From: Leptospira sp. WS4.C2 | Lineage (GTDB): Bacteria > Spirochaetota > Leptospiria > Leptospirales > Leptospiraceae | Assembly (NCBI RefSeq): GCF_040833985.1 | Contig: NZ_CP162139.1 | Span: forward strand, 1,818,001 to 1,882,000 | DNA length: 64,000 bases | Direction: 5' to 3' | In this document: one piece after another, positions 1 through 9,372 of the stretch | Layout: the number at the start of each line of letters is the position of its first letter | How positions within the stretch are numbered: the stretch's first letter is position 1 | Notes under the pieces: model-generated | The model's input: only the letters and a program-made list of their open reading frames with translations | Told to the model about the DNA's origin: nothing | Database searches by the model: none | Position numbers and translations under genes: made by a program

Positions 1-50
1 TACAATAATTAGAGTTTGTCAACAGAATCCATACAACAAATCTCTGTATT

Positions 51-2045
51 GTGAATGAGGACTTAAACGAGGCACAAAAATCAGTCATTTTATCCCCCCC
101 TGGTCCCATCTTAGTTGTAGCGGGTGCAGGTACTGGTAAAACGAACACTCTTGTCAATAAATTGGCATCTCTTGTACAAAATGGATTGGATCCAAGTTCT
201 CTTCTGCTCTTAACCTTCACGAAAAGGGCAGCCAAAGAGATGTTAAACCGTGCCACCCGAAAACTCGATTCAAGGATGATGTCTGTTCATGGAGGAACAT
301 TTCATTCCTTTTGCCACCATTTCCTGCGAAAGTATTCATTAGCTGTTTCCCTCAATTCAAATTTTACGATTTTGGATGAGGACGACGCCACAAGTCTACT
401 AGGAATGGCTCGAGACCAAGTGGTTTCGAAAGAGAGCAAGGTGCGGTTCCCCAAAAAGGAAACGTTGTCTGAGATTTTTTCGGGTAGTTTCAACCTTCAG
501 ATTTCACTGGAAAAAATGCTGCAAAAAGATTATCCAATGTTTCTTAGCCTTACAAAAGAAATTCAAGAAATCAAATCCAAATTTATAGAACTCAAACTTA
601 AATATAATTCTCTCGACTTTGATGATTTATTAGATTACACAAGAAAAATTTTAATGGAAGAAGAATCCATTCGCGAAAGGGTTGGATTGCAGTATCAATA
701 TATATTGGTAGATGAATACCAAGATACGAATCGTATCCAAGCACATATCGCTTGTTTATTGGCAAGCAAACATCAGAATATACTTGTTGTGGGAGATGAT
801 GCACAATGTATTTATGGGTTTCGCGGAGCCAACGTTCAGAATATGTTGGATTTTCCCAAAATATTCCCCAATACAAAAACAATCCATTTAACAAAAAACT
901 ATAGAAGCACCCAACCTGTTTTAGATTTAGCAAATGCTGTATTGGATCAGAGTAAAGAAAACTATAAAAAACATTTGGTATCCCATATTCAGGTCTCAGC
1001 AAACAAACCTAAACATATAAAATTTGAATCTTCTGAAGAAGAAGCCACATGGATTGCAGACAAAATTTTAGAGTTATACGAGGATAATATACCTTTGTCA
1101 GAAATTGCCGTTCTCTTTCGAGCAGGTTTTATATCGAACTTATTAGAAGTAAAACTTAGCGCAAAACAGATTCCTTTCAGAAAGTTTGGTGGAAAACGGT
1201 TTTTGGACTTGGCACATGTAAGGGATTTACTCGCCTATCTAAGAATCATTGATAATCCAAGAGATATACTTTCTTGGAATCGGGTATTACTTTTAGAAAA
1301 AAATATTGGGAAAAAATATGCACAAGTTCTTTATAAAAATCTAGAGATTAACCATTTTCAGTGGAACCTGATAAAAGATTCCCCGACATTCTTTTTAGGT
1401 ATCCCCGATGTTGCTAAGTCCTCATTCCAAAACTTAATCAAAATCTTTCAATCGCAAACAGCAAATATAGGAAATAGTCAGTCAGCAGTGGAAACAGTCA
1501 TTTCTCATTATATTCCCATTTTAGAACAAGAATATGATGATTTTGAAAAAAGAAAACATGATTTAGAGTCGTTTAAAATGCTTTCAAAATCGACCCCTAA
1601 TCTTTCTGAATATTTAGCAAATTTGACTCTAGACCCGACTGAGAGAAAAGATACAAATCCGCCAGATAGTGAAGAAGAGGAATTTCTTACACTATCCACC
1701 ATTCATTCAGCGAAAGGATTGGAATGGAAGTATGTATTTACTATGCAAGTGGTAGAAGGAAGTCTGCCTAGTTCGCGAATCAAAACCCTCCAAGATTTGG
1801 AAGAAGAGAGACGTTTATTCTATGTAGCAATTACTAGGGCAAAACAAGGTTTGATTTTGACCTCGCCTATTTTTTCTGAAAAAAACCGGTTAACAACAAT
1901 CAGTCGATTCCTGCTTGATTTACCAAATCTCTCCGACTTAATAGAAGAAGTTGTACCGGAAATTGTAGAAAGCAAAATGGAACTCACAAAGCCCGATATG
2001 GAAAACGACCGGTTTCAGGACATCCAAAGATACTTTTTGAATTGA
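51..2045 (+). CDS. UvrD/Rep-family superfamily 1 ATP-dependent DNA helicase
   Basis: Predicted 3'-5' DNA helicase of the UvrD/PcrA/Rep family, acting in DNA repair or replication restart. Visible motifs in order: Walker A GAGTGKT near residue 26, Walker B VDEYQDTNRIQ near residue 224, motif III GDDAQCIYGFRGAN near residue 252, motif IV NYRST near residue 283, and motifs V/VI TIHSAKGLEWKYVF near residue 557 and YVAITRAK near residue 591. At 664 residues it is slightly shorter than typical UvrD or PcrA and lacks the longer basic C-terminal tail. The start is GTG; no in-frame ATG near the N-terminus fits better, because the helicase fold begins at once (Q motif region LNEAQ). The first 50 bases of the window show nothing else I can support. 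Confidence 0.93.
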   Translation: MNEDLNEAQKSVILSPPGPILVVAGAGTGKTNTLVNKLASLVQNGLDPSSLLLLTFTKRAAKEMLNRATRKLDSRMMSVHGGTFHSFCHHFLRKYSLAVSLNSNFTILDEDDATSLLGMARDQVVSKESKVRFPKKETLSEIFSGSFNLQISLEKMLQKDYPMFLSLTKEIQEIKSKFIELKLKYNSLDFDDLLDYTRKILMEEESIRERVGLQYQYILVDEYQDTNRIQAHIACLLASKHQNILVVGDDAQCIYGFRGANVQNMLDFPKIFPNTKTIHLTKNYRSTQPVLDLANAVLDQSKENYKKHLVSHIQVSANKPKHIKFESSEEEATWIADKILELYEDNIPLSEIAVLFRAGFISNLLEVKLSAKQIPFRKFGGKRFLDLAHVRDLLAYLRIIDNPRDILSWNRVLLLEKNIGKKYAQVLYKNLEINHFQWNLIKDSPTFFLGIPDVAKSSFQNLIKIFQSQTANIGNSQSAVETVISHYIPILEQEYDDFEKRKHDLESFKMLSKSTPNLSEYLANLTLDPTERKDTNPPDSEEEEFLTLSTIHSAKGLEWKYVFTMQVVEGSLPSSRIKTLQDLEEERRLFYVAITRAKQGLILTSPIFSEKNRLTTISRFLLDLPNLSDLIEEVVPEIVESKMELTKPDMENDRFQDIQRYFLN

Positions 2046-2091
2046 TTTCTAAAAAATCATCCCTTACGATGGGTAGAGATTTGGGGGACTT

Positions 2092-2637
2092 ATGAATTTA
2101 TCCTTTCGCAGTTTGGTTTGTGGAGTATTTCTTTTGCCTGTGTTTATTGCTTGTGCTTCTCAAGAGACAAAAGACGTTTCTGATCCTTCGAACCAAGATA
2201 CAAAAACAAATTCACGTAGTGCCAATTTGGAAGATCCAGAAAAAGGTGGGAAGAAGTTCGGTTGTATTGAAGGGAACTGTGTGGACGGAATTGGCAAGTA
2301 TGTCTATGATAATGGCGATGTTTATTCAGGATCTTTTAAAAACGACTTACGAGAAGGTAGTGGAAGTTTTCTTTACGCAGATGGTGAGAAGTTTAGCGGT
2401 ACATATTCAGAAGATAAAAAACAAGGCCCAGGTGAGTATCATTTCAAAAACGGGGACAAATATGTTGGGGAATTTCAAAACGGTCAAATCAACGGCAAAG
2501 GAACTTATAGTTTCAAAGATGGCAAGTCCGTATCTGGTGATTTCACTTCCGATGGCCAGGAAGGTATAGGTGTTCTTACTGATGAGGGTAAAGCCAGAAA
2601 TTGTAAAATCGCAGGAAGGAAACTTCTCTGCGAATAG
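2092..2637 (+). CDS. MORN-repeat lipoprotein
   Basis: A 181-residue predicted lipoprotein. The N-terminus has one Arg, a hydrophobic stretch and a spirochaete-type lipobox FIAC, so Cys21 should be lipidated. A polar linker follows, then about four MORN repeats from residue 70 to 160 (for example YDNGDVYSGSFKNDLREGSG and FKNGDKYVGEFQNGQINGKG). MORN repeats form an extended beta ladder that binds lipids or proteins; no enzyme domain is present. A strong GGGGGA ribosome-binding site stands just before the ATG. The gene is 46 bp after the helicase and converges on the M48 protease gene. Specific function unknown. Confidence 0.85.
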   Translation: MNLSFRSLVCGVFLLPVFIACASQETKDVSDPSNQDTKTNSRSANLEDPEKGGKKFGCIEGNCVDGIGKYVYDNGDVYSGSFKNDLREGSGSFLYADGEKFSGTYSEDKKQGPGEYHFKNGDKYVGEFQNGQINGKGTYSFKDGKSVSGDFTSDGQEGIGVLTDEGKARNCKIAGRKLLCE

Positions 2638-2645
2638 AACTTACC

Positions 2646-3422
2646 CTATAATTGGCAGTTAGGTCGTTTTCCTTCTGCCCTAGCTGATTCAAATATCGCC
2701 ATTGCATTTCCCATCGCAGCATTTAATTGTTTGATTCTTGTCGCATCAGAGGGATGAGTAGATAACAATTCATTTGGTTTACCTCCACTGAGAGCACTCA
2801 TATTTTTCCAAAGTTCTACGCTCTGCCTTGGATCAAAACCAGACTTAGCCATGAGTTCAAGTCCAATTAAATCTGCTTCCGATTCATGTTCTCTGGAAAA
2901 CGGTAAAAGGATTCCAAATTTCGCACCGATCCCGAGAGCAGATGCTACAGTTGGTTTCCCGAGGCTTTCTAAAATCTTAACAGAACCACCTGCCAACTGA
3001 TTTTGAGATACTCTTTCGTTTCCATGACGAGCAATCACATGACCTATCTCGTGCCCTATAACGGCGGCTAACTGATCTTTATTTTTTGCAACAGAAAACA
3101 TTCCTGTGTGAACACCAATTTTTCCGCCAGGTAGAGCAAAGGCATTGGGACTATTGTCCCTAAAAACCACTACCTCCCAAGAACTCACACCGGTGGAATC
3201 AGAAGTGACTGCCAACTCTGCAGAGACAATACAGTTTACATAAACATTAGAAACAGCACTGGAATCAATTGGTGTTTTAGATTTCAATTCAGAGAATGCC
3301 GTGTTTCCCATTTCGTTCATTTCTGCATCTTTAAGGAGAAGGATTTGTCTTCTTCCTGTTGGAGAGGTGCTGCAGTGAATGATGAATGGGATCACTAAAA
3401 AGAGAATTAAATTTCGAATCAT
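2646..3422 (-). CDS. M48-family zinc metalloprotease, lipoprotein
   Basis: Predicted membrane-anchored zinc endopeptidase related to LoiP/BepA/Oma1, probably a periplasmic quality-control protease. The zinc motif HEIGH lies in VIGHEIGHVIARHGNERVS and the third ligand in HESEADLIGLELM. The N-terminus MIRNLILFLVIPFIIHC gives a signal peptide with a lipobox ending in IIHC. I start it at the ATG at 3422 rather than the upstream in-frame codon, because this gives the signal peptide and a TAATG overlap with the stop of the GGDEF-EAL gene, indicating translational coupling. Length (258 aa) is normal for the family. Why the protease is coupled to a c-di-GMP protein is unknown. Confidence 0.9.
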   Translation of the reverse strand: MIRNLILFLVIPFIIHCSTSPTGRRQILLLKDAEMNEMGNTAFSELKSKTPIDSSAVSNVYVNCIVSAELAVTSDSTGVSSWEVVVFRDNSPNAFALPGGKIGVHTGMFSVAKNKDQLAAVIGHEIGHVIARHGNERVSQNQLAGGSVKILESLGKPTVASALGIGAKFGILLPFSREHESEADLIGLELMAKSGFDPRQSVELWKNMSALSGGKPNELLSTHPSDATRIKQLNAAMGNAMAIFESARAEGKRPNCQL

Positions 3423-5530
3423 TATTTTTCCTGTTTTGAATAGAATTGATGAATAAAAGGGACTACATCTTCGCTTCCGATTGGTTTTGATAACCAATAA
3501 CCTTGGATTTTATCGCATTCATAGGATTTAAGTAACTCTAATTGTTCTAGTTCCTCTACTCCTTCTGCCACTACCGAATAACCAAGATCATGGGCCATAT
3601 TAATTATTGAAATTAAAAGAAAACTTTCTTTAGATCCCTCTGCAACATTACTTAAGAAAGATTTATCGATTTTTACAATCGACAATGGTAACTTTTCTAA
3701 ATAAGACAGTGATGAAAAGCCTGTTCCAAAGTCATCTAGAGCAACTTTCACTCCGATATCAATGAGATTGGAAAGTATTGGAACTGTTTCTGACAAGTTT
3801 TTCATCGCCAAACTTTCCGTAATCTCTACTTGTAAGGATGTATAAGGAATTCCTCTTCGGTTGTGTAGATCAACTATCCAATGAAAAATATTCTGATCAA
3901 AAAATACTTGCGGGCTCAAATTGACAGCAATCGAAATAGGAAGACCTTGTCTGAGTTGTACTTCTTCAATCACATTCGCCGCTTGCTCTAAAACAAACCG
4001 AGTGATAGGGACAATGAGGCCTGAGTCTTCTGCAAGAGGAATGAATTCTGCAGGTGAAACCATTCCTCTTTGGGGATGGCGCCAACGAACTAGAGCTTCC
4101 CAATGACCAATTTTATTTTCCTTGAGATCCAAAATCGGTTGGTAGAAAACAAAGATTTCATTATGAGTCAGTGCCTTCTTTAAATCATTTTGAATTTCTA
4201 GTTGGAAGTGGATTTTTTCCTGCATGGCTTGGTTGAATACAGATACAGTGCCTACTTTCTGAGACTTTGCGTGAAACATTGCGATTTCTGCATTTCTGAG
4301 AAGTACATCAGCATCTTTTCCTCCGAGCCCAAAGGCTGAAATCCCACAAGATGCAGTTAGATAAATTTCGTATCCGCCGAGTGGTATAGGATCACCTAAT
4401 CGTTCGAGAAGTCTGAGAGCGTAATTGACCCCTTCGTCAATGGCAAGAAGGTGAGTGACTAGAATAGAAAAGTTATCCGCGCCAAGCCTCGTGATGATAG
4501 CATCGGAATCAGAAAATTGTTTTAATCTTTCGGAAAAGATAACAAGGATTTGATCTCCTGCTTCATTTCCAAGGGAATGATTGATTCGTTTGAAATTATC
4601 AATATTGATGCAAAATAAAATCGGATACCCTATGTTCTTCGTATTATAAGCAAAGATTTTTTGCTCAATCCTAGCCAAAAACAACGCTCGATTCGGAAGG
4701 CCTGTTAGGTTATCATAAAATGCGTCATGTGTTAATTGTTGCTCTGCAAGTTTTCTGTCTGTGATGTCATGATGGATTGCTATGTATTGAAATACTGATT
4801 TATCTTGGCCAGTAAACGGGACTATGGTAGTGTCTGCCCAATAGTCACTACCATCTTTTTTTATATTTCTTATTTCTCCCCGCCAAACGTTCCCTTTCTG
4901 AATTGTCTCCCAAATTTTTGTCCAATCCTCTTTTGTTTTGTCTGCGGACTTTAGGATTCTATGGTTTTGACCTATTAATTCAGAGGTGCTATAACCGGTC
5001 GCTTTAGAAAAAGCTTCGTTAACGTAAGTGATAATTCCGTTTGCGTCTGTAATGGAAACAATATTCGCTTGGTCTAAAGCAAATTTCTGGAGTTGGATTT
5101 CTTTTAAAGATTGGTAAAGAAAGGATTCTGTCGTGTTTTTTTCCTTCCTATAAACCAATTCTCTTCTTTCCCTTTCTAGAACTTCAGTTAAACGAAGCAG
5201 GTTTTTTCTATCAATTAAATCGTTCACTCCTGACTTCATATAACTTAAGTTTTTCGAAAAGTCTTCTGGATCGCTTAGTAAAATTACAGGGATATCAATT
5301 TTTTTATCTTCTAGATATTGTAAGTAAATGGGAATCTCGGAATGAAATGGTTCCCTCGTACTACATATAATGGCATCCCAGTCCTCTTCATGGACAGTTG
5401 CTTCCCAAGATTGGAATGATTCGACAACCCTGTAGAGTGGACTTAGGCCATTGGCCTTCATTTCTCTCACAAGATCAAAGACGCTATTGGAATCGTTTTC
5501 GAGTATTAGAACGCTAATTGGACTGCCCAT
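3422..5530 (-). CDS. Degenerate receiver-PAS-GGDEF-EAL protein, probable c-di-GMP phosphodiesterase
   Basis: A 702-residue cytoplasmic signalling protein. Residues 1-120 look like a CheY-type receiver, but the phosphorylatable Asp position reads DAIICST (Ser57), so it is probably a pseudo-receiver. A PAS domain follows (about 145-265, with the PAC-like end IAIHHDITDRKLAEQ), then a GGDEF domain (about 270-430) whose signature is GADNF, predicted cyclase-inactive, and an EAL domain (about 440-695) with EALVRWRHP, DDFGTGFSSL and VVAEGVE intact. The likely activity is c-di-GMP hydrolysis, with the GGDEF domain perhaps sensing GTP. No membrane segments. Its stop overlaps the start of the downstream M48 protease gene. 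Confidence 0.9.
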   Translation of the reverse strand: MGSPISVLILENDSNSVFDLVREMKANGLSPLYRVVESFQSWEATVHEEDWDAIICSTREPFHSEIPIYLQYLEDKKIDIPVILLSDPEDFSKNLSYMKSGVNDLIDRKNLLRLTEVLERERRELVYRKEKNTTESFLYQSLKEIQLQKFALDQANIVSITDANGIITYVNEAFSKATGYSTSELIGQNHRILKSADKTKEDWTKIWETIQKGNVWRGEIRNIKKDGSDYWADTTIVPFTGQDKSVFQYIAIHHDITDRKLAEQQLTHDAFYDNLTGLPNRALFLARIEQKIFAYNTKNIGYPILFCINIDNFKRINHSLGNEAGDQILVIFSERLKQFSDSDAIITRLGADNFSILVTHLLAIDEGVNYALRLLERLGDPIPLGGYEIYLTASCGISAFGLGGKDADVLLRNAEIAMFHAKSQKVGTVSVFNQAMQEKIHFQLEIQNDLKKALTHNEIFVFYQPILDLKENKIGHWEALVRWRHPQRGMVSPAEFIPLAEDSGLIVPITRFVLEQAANVIEEVQLRQGLPISIAVNLSPQVFFDQNIFHWIVDLHNRRGIPYTSLQVEITESLAMKNLSETVPILSNLIDIGVKVALDDFGTGFSSLSYLEKLPLSIVKIDKSFLSNVAEGSKESFLLISIINMAHDLGYSVVAEGVEELEQLELLKSYECDKIQGYWLSKPIGSEDVVPFIHQFYSKQEK

Positions 5531-5640
5531 TGTATTTGCCTAGGTCGGCTTTCTCTCTCACTAAAGGATTCGTATTTTTCCTAAAATCTCAACCTAAAAA
5601 AGATTCGAAATCACTCTGAATTTTCGTCTGATGTTTTAAA

Positions 5641-5820
5641 GTGCATCCGAAGACGTTTGAAACAAATTATATAAGGAAAGAATATTTAGAGCATGAGCTA
5701 CGTAAATTACTCTTAGATATGAGTGATTTGGATTATAAAGGACTGAATGATTATGACAAAGGTGGTTACGATGGCTTCAACCAAGCAATCACTTTGGTTT
5801 TAAAAAGGCTGCAAACCTAG
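5641..5820 (+). CDS. Small hypothetical protein, 59 residues
   Basis: In the otherwise empty 400 bp between the EAL gene and the STAS gene there is an open frame from GTG (5641) to TAG (5818-5820). It encodes a charged, helix-prone 59-residue protein, with the segment YLEHELRKLLLDMSDLDYKG followed by a Gly/Asp/Tyr-rich stretch and an amphipathic end (FNQAITLVLKRLQT). Codon use resembles the neighbours, and the amino-acid pattern reads like a real protein. The start is uncertain: there is no clear ribosome-binding site before the GTG, and the only other in-frame start is a mid-frame ATG. Not recognised; it could be co-transcribed with the STAS gene 108 bp downstream. Confidence 0.5.
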   Translation: MHPKTFETNYIRKEYLEHELRKLLLDMSDLDYKGLNDYDKGGYDGFNQAITLVLKRLQT

Positions 5821-5928
5821 GGTTTTTTCTAATCAAAATGGCACATGCAACTATGGGACAAGTTTCCACAAAAATTCTTTACAAATTTAGCAAGAAAACG
5901 GATAGTATACGTGCCAGTAGGAAGTTCA

Positions 5929-6252
5929 ATGAATTTCACAACAAAACAAGTTAAAAATCATACAGTTGTTACTCTAGAGGGTTCCCTCGATATTTATTCT
6001 GCACCCGCACTTAAAAAAGAACTCCACAAAATTATCGATGACGGGGCTGAATCTGTAGCAATTGATATGGTGAATATCAAACTACTAGATTCCTCTGGAA
6101 TTGCATTACTTGCGAATCTTCAAAAGAAACTCAAGTCTGAAGAAGGACAGTTTTTCCTTCTAAATGTCAGCCAAGATGTTATGGTCATTCTGAAACTCTC
6201 CAGTTTGGACAAATTCTTTACAATCTTAGGTGGGGAATCGGAACTTCCGTAA
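5929..6252 (+). CDS. STAS-domain anti-sigma factor antagonist
   Basis: A single STAS domain of 107 residues, related to SpoIIAA/RsbV. It has LEGSLDIYSAPALKKEL near the start and the phospho-acceptor loop LLDSSGIALLANLQ; the first Ser of DSSG is the expected phosphorylation site. Such proteins release an anti-sigma factor when unphosphorylated and are reset by an HPK-type kinase and a SpoIIE-type phosphatase. I use the ATG at 5929, preceded by AGGAAG with 4-5 nt spacing, rather than a longer frame that would add 28 unlike-family residues. A SpoIIE-type phosphatase lies 1.6 kb downstream on the other strand and a second at 35 kb; no anti-sigma kinase is seen in the window. Confidence 0.9.
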   Translation: MNFTTKQVKNHTVVTLEGSLDIYSAPALKKELHKIIDDGAESVAIDMVNIKLLDSSGIALLANLQKKLKSEEGQFFLLNVSQDVMVILKLSSLDKFFTILGGESELP

Positions 6253-6276
6253 ATTCAGAATTTCAAAGACCCCTTT

Positions 6277-7830
6277 TCAGAATCGGAAAGATTTTACTTC
6301 ACTCCGCACGACAGGTTCGTCCGATGATTTTGGTTTAGTCCAGTCTCCGGAATTGTTTTGAATCCAACGATTCGAATCTATTTGTATTCCGGAGTTTGTG
6401 ACTAGTTTCACAGGGATCCCTCGGTCGCTAGCGACCTGTACCGAAACCACCAAATCATACGGAAGGTTTAATCCAAAGGAACCTAACTGCAAAATTGCGA
6501 GATTACCTTCAATCCGCACTTCATCGCAAACCACTTCCCTACCATCTCGTAACTTCACTTTTAGTTTTAGAGGAGATGGAGGTATCTGTTTTTTAAGAGC
6601 CACTGGTGAAGTTTGTTCAGCAGGCTTTGAATTCAGTTCTTGAGTTTCTGCAACAAGTGGTATTTTTTCCTCTGAAACTACTGCTGCTAATTTTGTAGTT
6701 TCCGCTTTGGAGTCTTCAAGAGATTCGCGAATGTTTTCTTTGATTTCATTCAGTTCTTTTGCTTCTTCCACAGAAAGGTTGGATGTCGTTTCAGATTTTA
6801 GCACCTTTTCTATGATGACCGGTTTTAGAACCAAACTTTTTCCTTCTTCAATATTCTCTGCTGCCTTGGAATCCCCTAGTTTGTTTGCTTCTTCTTTCGA
6901 GAAAGCGACAAGGGATTTGTTTTCTTGATAGAAATTTCCAATTAGCAGTAAGCGCCTGTTAGCTCTAATTGCAACTTCTTTGTTTTGTTTTTGTTTGACG
7001 AGCTGAATGTATTCTTTTACGGCATTGGAAGTTTTCCCCAATTCTTCCATCGCACGGGCTTTGATATAAGATTGGTCTTTCGTCAAATTGGGTAGGCTTT
7101 CTAAAGTTTTTAAGGTTTCCTCGTAATCTCCACTTTGGAATAGAGAATAAGCCAATTCCTCTGGGGACTTCTTTTTGCTTTTGAGCTCCTCTTTTTTCTT
7201 CTCACCTTCTTCTAAAAAACTAATCAGGAGGCTTGCATTCTCTGCGTAGTGAGTTCCAGGAAATAAATCTATGGCCTTAGTGAGTTTGAGAAAGGCTTTT
7301 TCTCTTTCTCCCATCATCACCAAACAGTATCCATGATGAAGGAGTGTGAATGCCATTTCATCTGAAAGTGAAGAAGTGATCGCTTCTTCCAACTCTTGGT
7401 ATTTTTTAGAAGCTATGGGATACTTTCTTGTTCTTTCCATATAGAACGCAAACTGCAATCGAATGATGGTTTTTTGTTGTTCTTCGAGCTCTAATGCTGG
7501 TTTGAAATTTAGAAAACGAACAGAATTAATAACAAATAAGCCGAAACGATCTTCCAAACTCATTTTTAAGTCTAAACCTTCCGTTTCGGAGTTCATAATC
7601 CCCGATTCTAGAATGTTGACTTTTACTTCAGACATATAGTCATCTTTGGAAAGGAACATTTGTTTTAGTCGCTCTCTCAAAGTTTGGGAAGAGAGCTCGT
7701 AGTTCATCAGTTGGTCTCTTAAAATTCCAAAGCGCAATTCTTGTAGTTTTACGCTAACGATGGATTGAGAAGCCAAAGCGAAAAAGAAAAATAGAATAAA
7801 GAAAAGAGAGAAAAAGAAAAACTTTTTCAT
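6277..7830 (-). CDS. TPR-containing membrane or periplasmic protein
   Basis: 517 residues. The N-terminus is a very hydrophobic Phe-rich signal or anchor (residues 1-24), then helical TPR-like repeats run to about residue 310 (for example YSLFQSGDYEETLKTLESLP and LLHHGYCLVMMGEREKAFLK). A Lys/Glu-rich, probably disordered linker (about 320-400) leads to a small beta-rich C-terminal domain (LKVKLRDGREVVCDEVRIEG). Its ATG overlaps the stop of the SpoIIE phosphatase gene by ATGA, so the two are co-translated and the protein may be a partner or sensor for that membrane phosphatase. No enzymatic motif; exact function unknown. Confidence 0.75.
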   Translation of the reverse strand: MKKFFFFSLFFILFFFFALASQSIVSVKLQELRFGILRDQLMNYELSSQTLRERLKQMFLSKDDYMSEVKVNILESGIMNSETEGLDLKMSLEDRFGLFVINSVRFLNFKPALELEEQQKTIIRLQFAFYMERTRKYPIASKKYQELEEAITSSLSDEMAFTLLHHGYCLVMMGEREKAFLKLTKAIDLFPGTHYAENASLLISFLEEGEKKKEELKSKKKSPEELAYSLFQSGDYEETLKTLESLPNLTKDQSYIKARAMEELGKTSNAVKEYIQLVKQKQNKEVAIRANRRLLLIGNFYQENKSLVAFSKEEANKLGDSKAAENIEEGKSLVLKPVIIEKVLKSETTSNLSVEEAKELNEIKENIRESLEDSKAETTKLAAVVSEEKIPLVAETQELNSKPAEQTSPVALKKQIPPSPLKLKVKLRDGREVVCDEVRIEGNLAILQLGSFGLNLPYDLVVSVQVASDRGIPVKLVTNSGIQIDSNRWIQNNSGDWTKPKSSDEPVVRSEVKSFRF

Positions 7831-9344
7831 TCCGGTACATCAAGGACAATCATTGTGACATCATCCTTATATTCCTCATGTTTTTCTTCAAGTAGTGCCA
7901 TTGCCTTTTCCACAATTTCAGCATTGGATAAATGGATGTTTTCGAGGACTACTTCGGTGAATCGTTCGAGTCCAAAAAGTCCTCCCTCTTTAATGGGAGT
8001 TTCTACCACACCGTCTGTATAAAGTATGATTTTATCACCAGGGAGCACAGGAAAGGATTCTAAAGAATATTGGATGTCGTCTCCCATACCAAGCGGTGGA
8101 CCTGAGCTATCAACATAGGTAATTTCTTTTGTGGAAGGACGGATGATAAAAGGAGCATTGTGCCCAGCGTTTACAAATTTGACAACACCTGGCTCCTCAA
8201 ATACTACAAATACTCCTGTAGCAAAAAACGATGCTTGAAGACGGTTAGCAATGACTTCACCTAGTTGGTTGATTGCTTCGATAGCTGAATGATTTTCTTT
8301 CATTATGGATTGTAAAGACATTGCCATAACAACCGTTACAAGAGCCGCAGAAACCCCATGCCCAGAAGCATCCGCCAAAAAAAATCCGTAATAATTTTGT
8401 TCAGGAAATTGGAAGTATTGATACAAATCTCCAGACACTTCACGCATAGGGCGATATAGTTTTCCAATATTAAATTTTTTATATTTTTTTACTGAAGGTA
8501 AAAACAATTCTTGTACTTCTTTTCCGATCTGAAGTTCTTGATTGATTTCTTCATTTAAGCGAGTAATGGTTGTTACTTTGTTTTGGATTTCTTCTGCCAT
8601 TAAGTTAAATGATTTACCCAAACTATCTAACTCATCATTACTTTTAAAATCCCAAGTGACTCGGGATTGTAAATTCCCTGTTGCCATATCTTTTGAAGCA
8701 ATTTCTAAGGATCCAACACGTTTGAATATAGCTCGGTATACAAGGATAGCAAAGATAACGTGAAATACAATTCCCCAAAGGACAGCATATCCAACTTGAA
8801 TGTAGAGTTGTTTTAATCGGTCTTGGATTGAAGAGATATTGAAATGAGTGAATAAAAATACTTCCTTATTATCGGAAAGACGGATGGGTAATAAAAAATC
8901 GACAGTAAAATCCGATTCGTTTAGATCTAAACTATACCGAGCCTTAAAGAGATTTCCTTCCTTATCGGAAGAAACTTCTTTCGTTTTTTTTAAAACAGCA
9001 TCTGTGATTTCTTTTTTACCTGGTCCAGATTCTGGTTCAGAAAGAATGGTTTTGCCATCATCAGTAAAGATAGAAAACCTATTGATCTCATATAATTTCA
9101 GAGTTTTGCGAAAAACTTCAAAACTTTCATCTCTCTCACCCGAAAGGCCAATTGTTTGGATATCGGCAAGGATGGTGTTGGCAAGGTTTTCTGACTGGAA
9201 TTGGAAGTTCTTAAGAAGCAAATCCGATTGATTTTCGAAGATCATCACCGTAAAAAAGATGATATTGAGTAAGGCAAGAAGGGAATAAAAGAGTCCAATC
9301 TTAAAGCGCAAGGAATTCGTCGTTTTGATTTTGCTTTTGTTCAC
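7827..9344 (-). CDS. Membrane SpoIIE/RsbU-type PP2C phosphatase with HAMP domain
   Basis: 505 residues. Two membrane helices (about 15-38 and 182-205) flank a periplasmic sensor region. A HAMP domain follows (about 205-262), then a coiled coil and a SpoIIE-like PP2C domain (about 270-505) with SGDLYQYF, LADASGHGVSAALVT, ILYTDGVVET and EEYKDDVTMIVLD, which carry the metal-binding Asp residues. The expected role is dephosphorylation of a STAS anti-sigma antagonist in response to an envelope signal. The start is GTG without an obvious ribosome-binding site. The stop overlaps the downstream TPR gene. The STAS protein at 5929 is a plausible but unproven substrate. Confidence 0.92.
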   Translation of the reverse strand: MNKSKIKTTNSLRFKIGLFYSLLALLNIIFFTVMIFENQSDLLLKNFQFQSENLANTILADIQTIGLSGERDESFEVFRKTLKLYEINRFSIFTDDGKTILSEPESGPGKKEITDAVLKKTKEVSSDKEGNLFKARYSLDLNESDFTVDFLLPIRLSDNKEVFLFTHFNISSIQDRLKQLYIQVGYAVLWGIVFHVIFAILVYRAIFKRVGSLEIASKDMATGNLQSRVTWDFKSNDELDSLGKSFNLMAEEIQNKVTTITRLNEEINQELQIGKEVQELFLPSVKKYKKFNIGKLYRPMREVSGDLYQYFQFPEQNYYGFFLADASGHGVSAALVTVVMAMSLQSIMKENHSAIEAINQLGEVIANRLQASFFATGVFVVFEEPGVVKFVNAGHNAPFIIRPSTKEITYVDSSGPPLGMGDDIQYSLESFPVLPGDKIILYTDGVVETPIKEGGLFGLERFTEVVLENIHLSNAEIVEKAMALLEEKHEEYKDDVTMIVLDVPE

Positions 9345-9372
9345 GGCAATTACTAGTATTGTCGATAATTAA

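Noticed and set aside
598..1002. Antisense open frame inside the helicase gene
   Set aside because: It lies opposite conserved helicase motifs, has unusual composition and no ribosome-binding site; a shadow frame.
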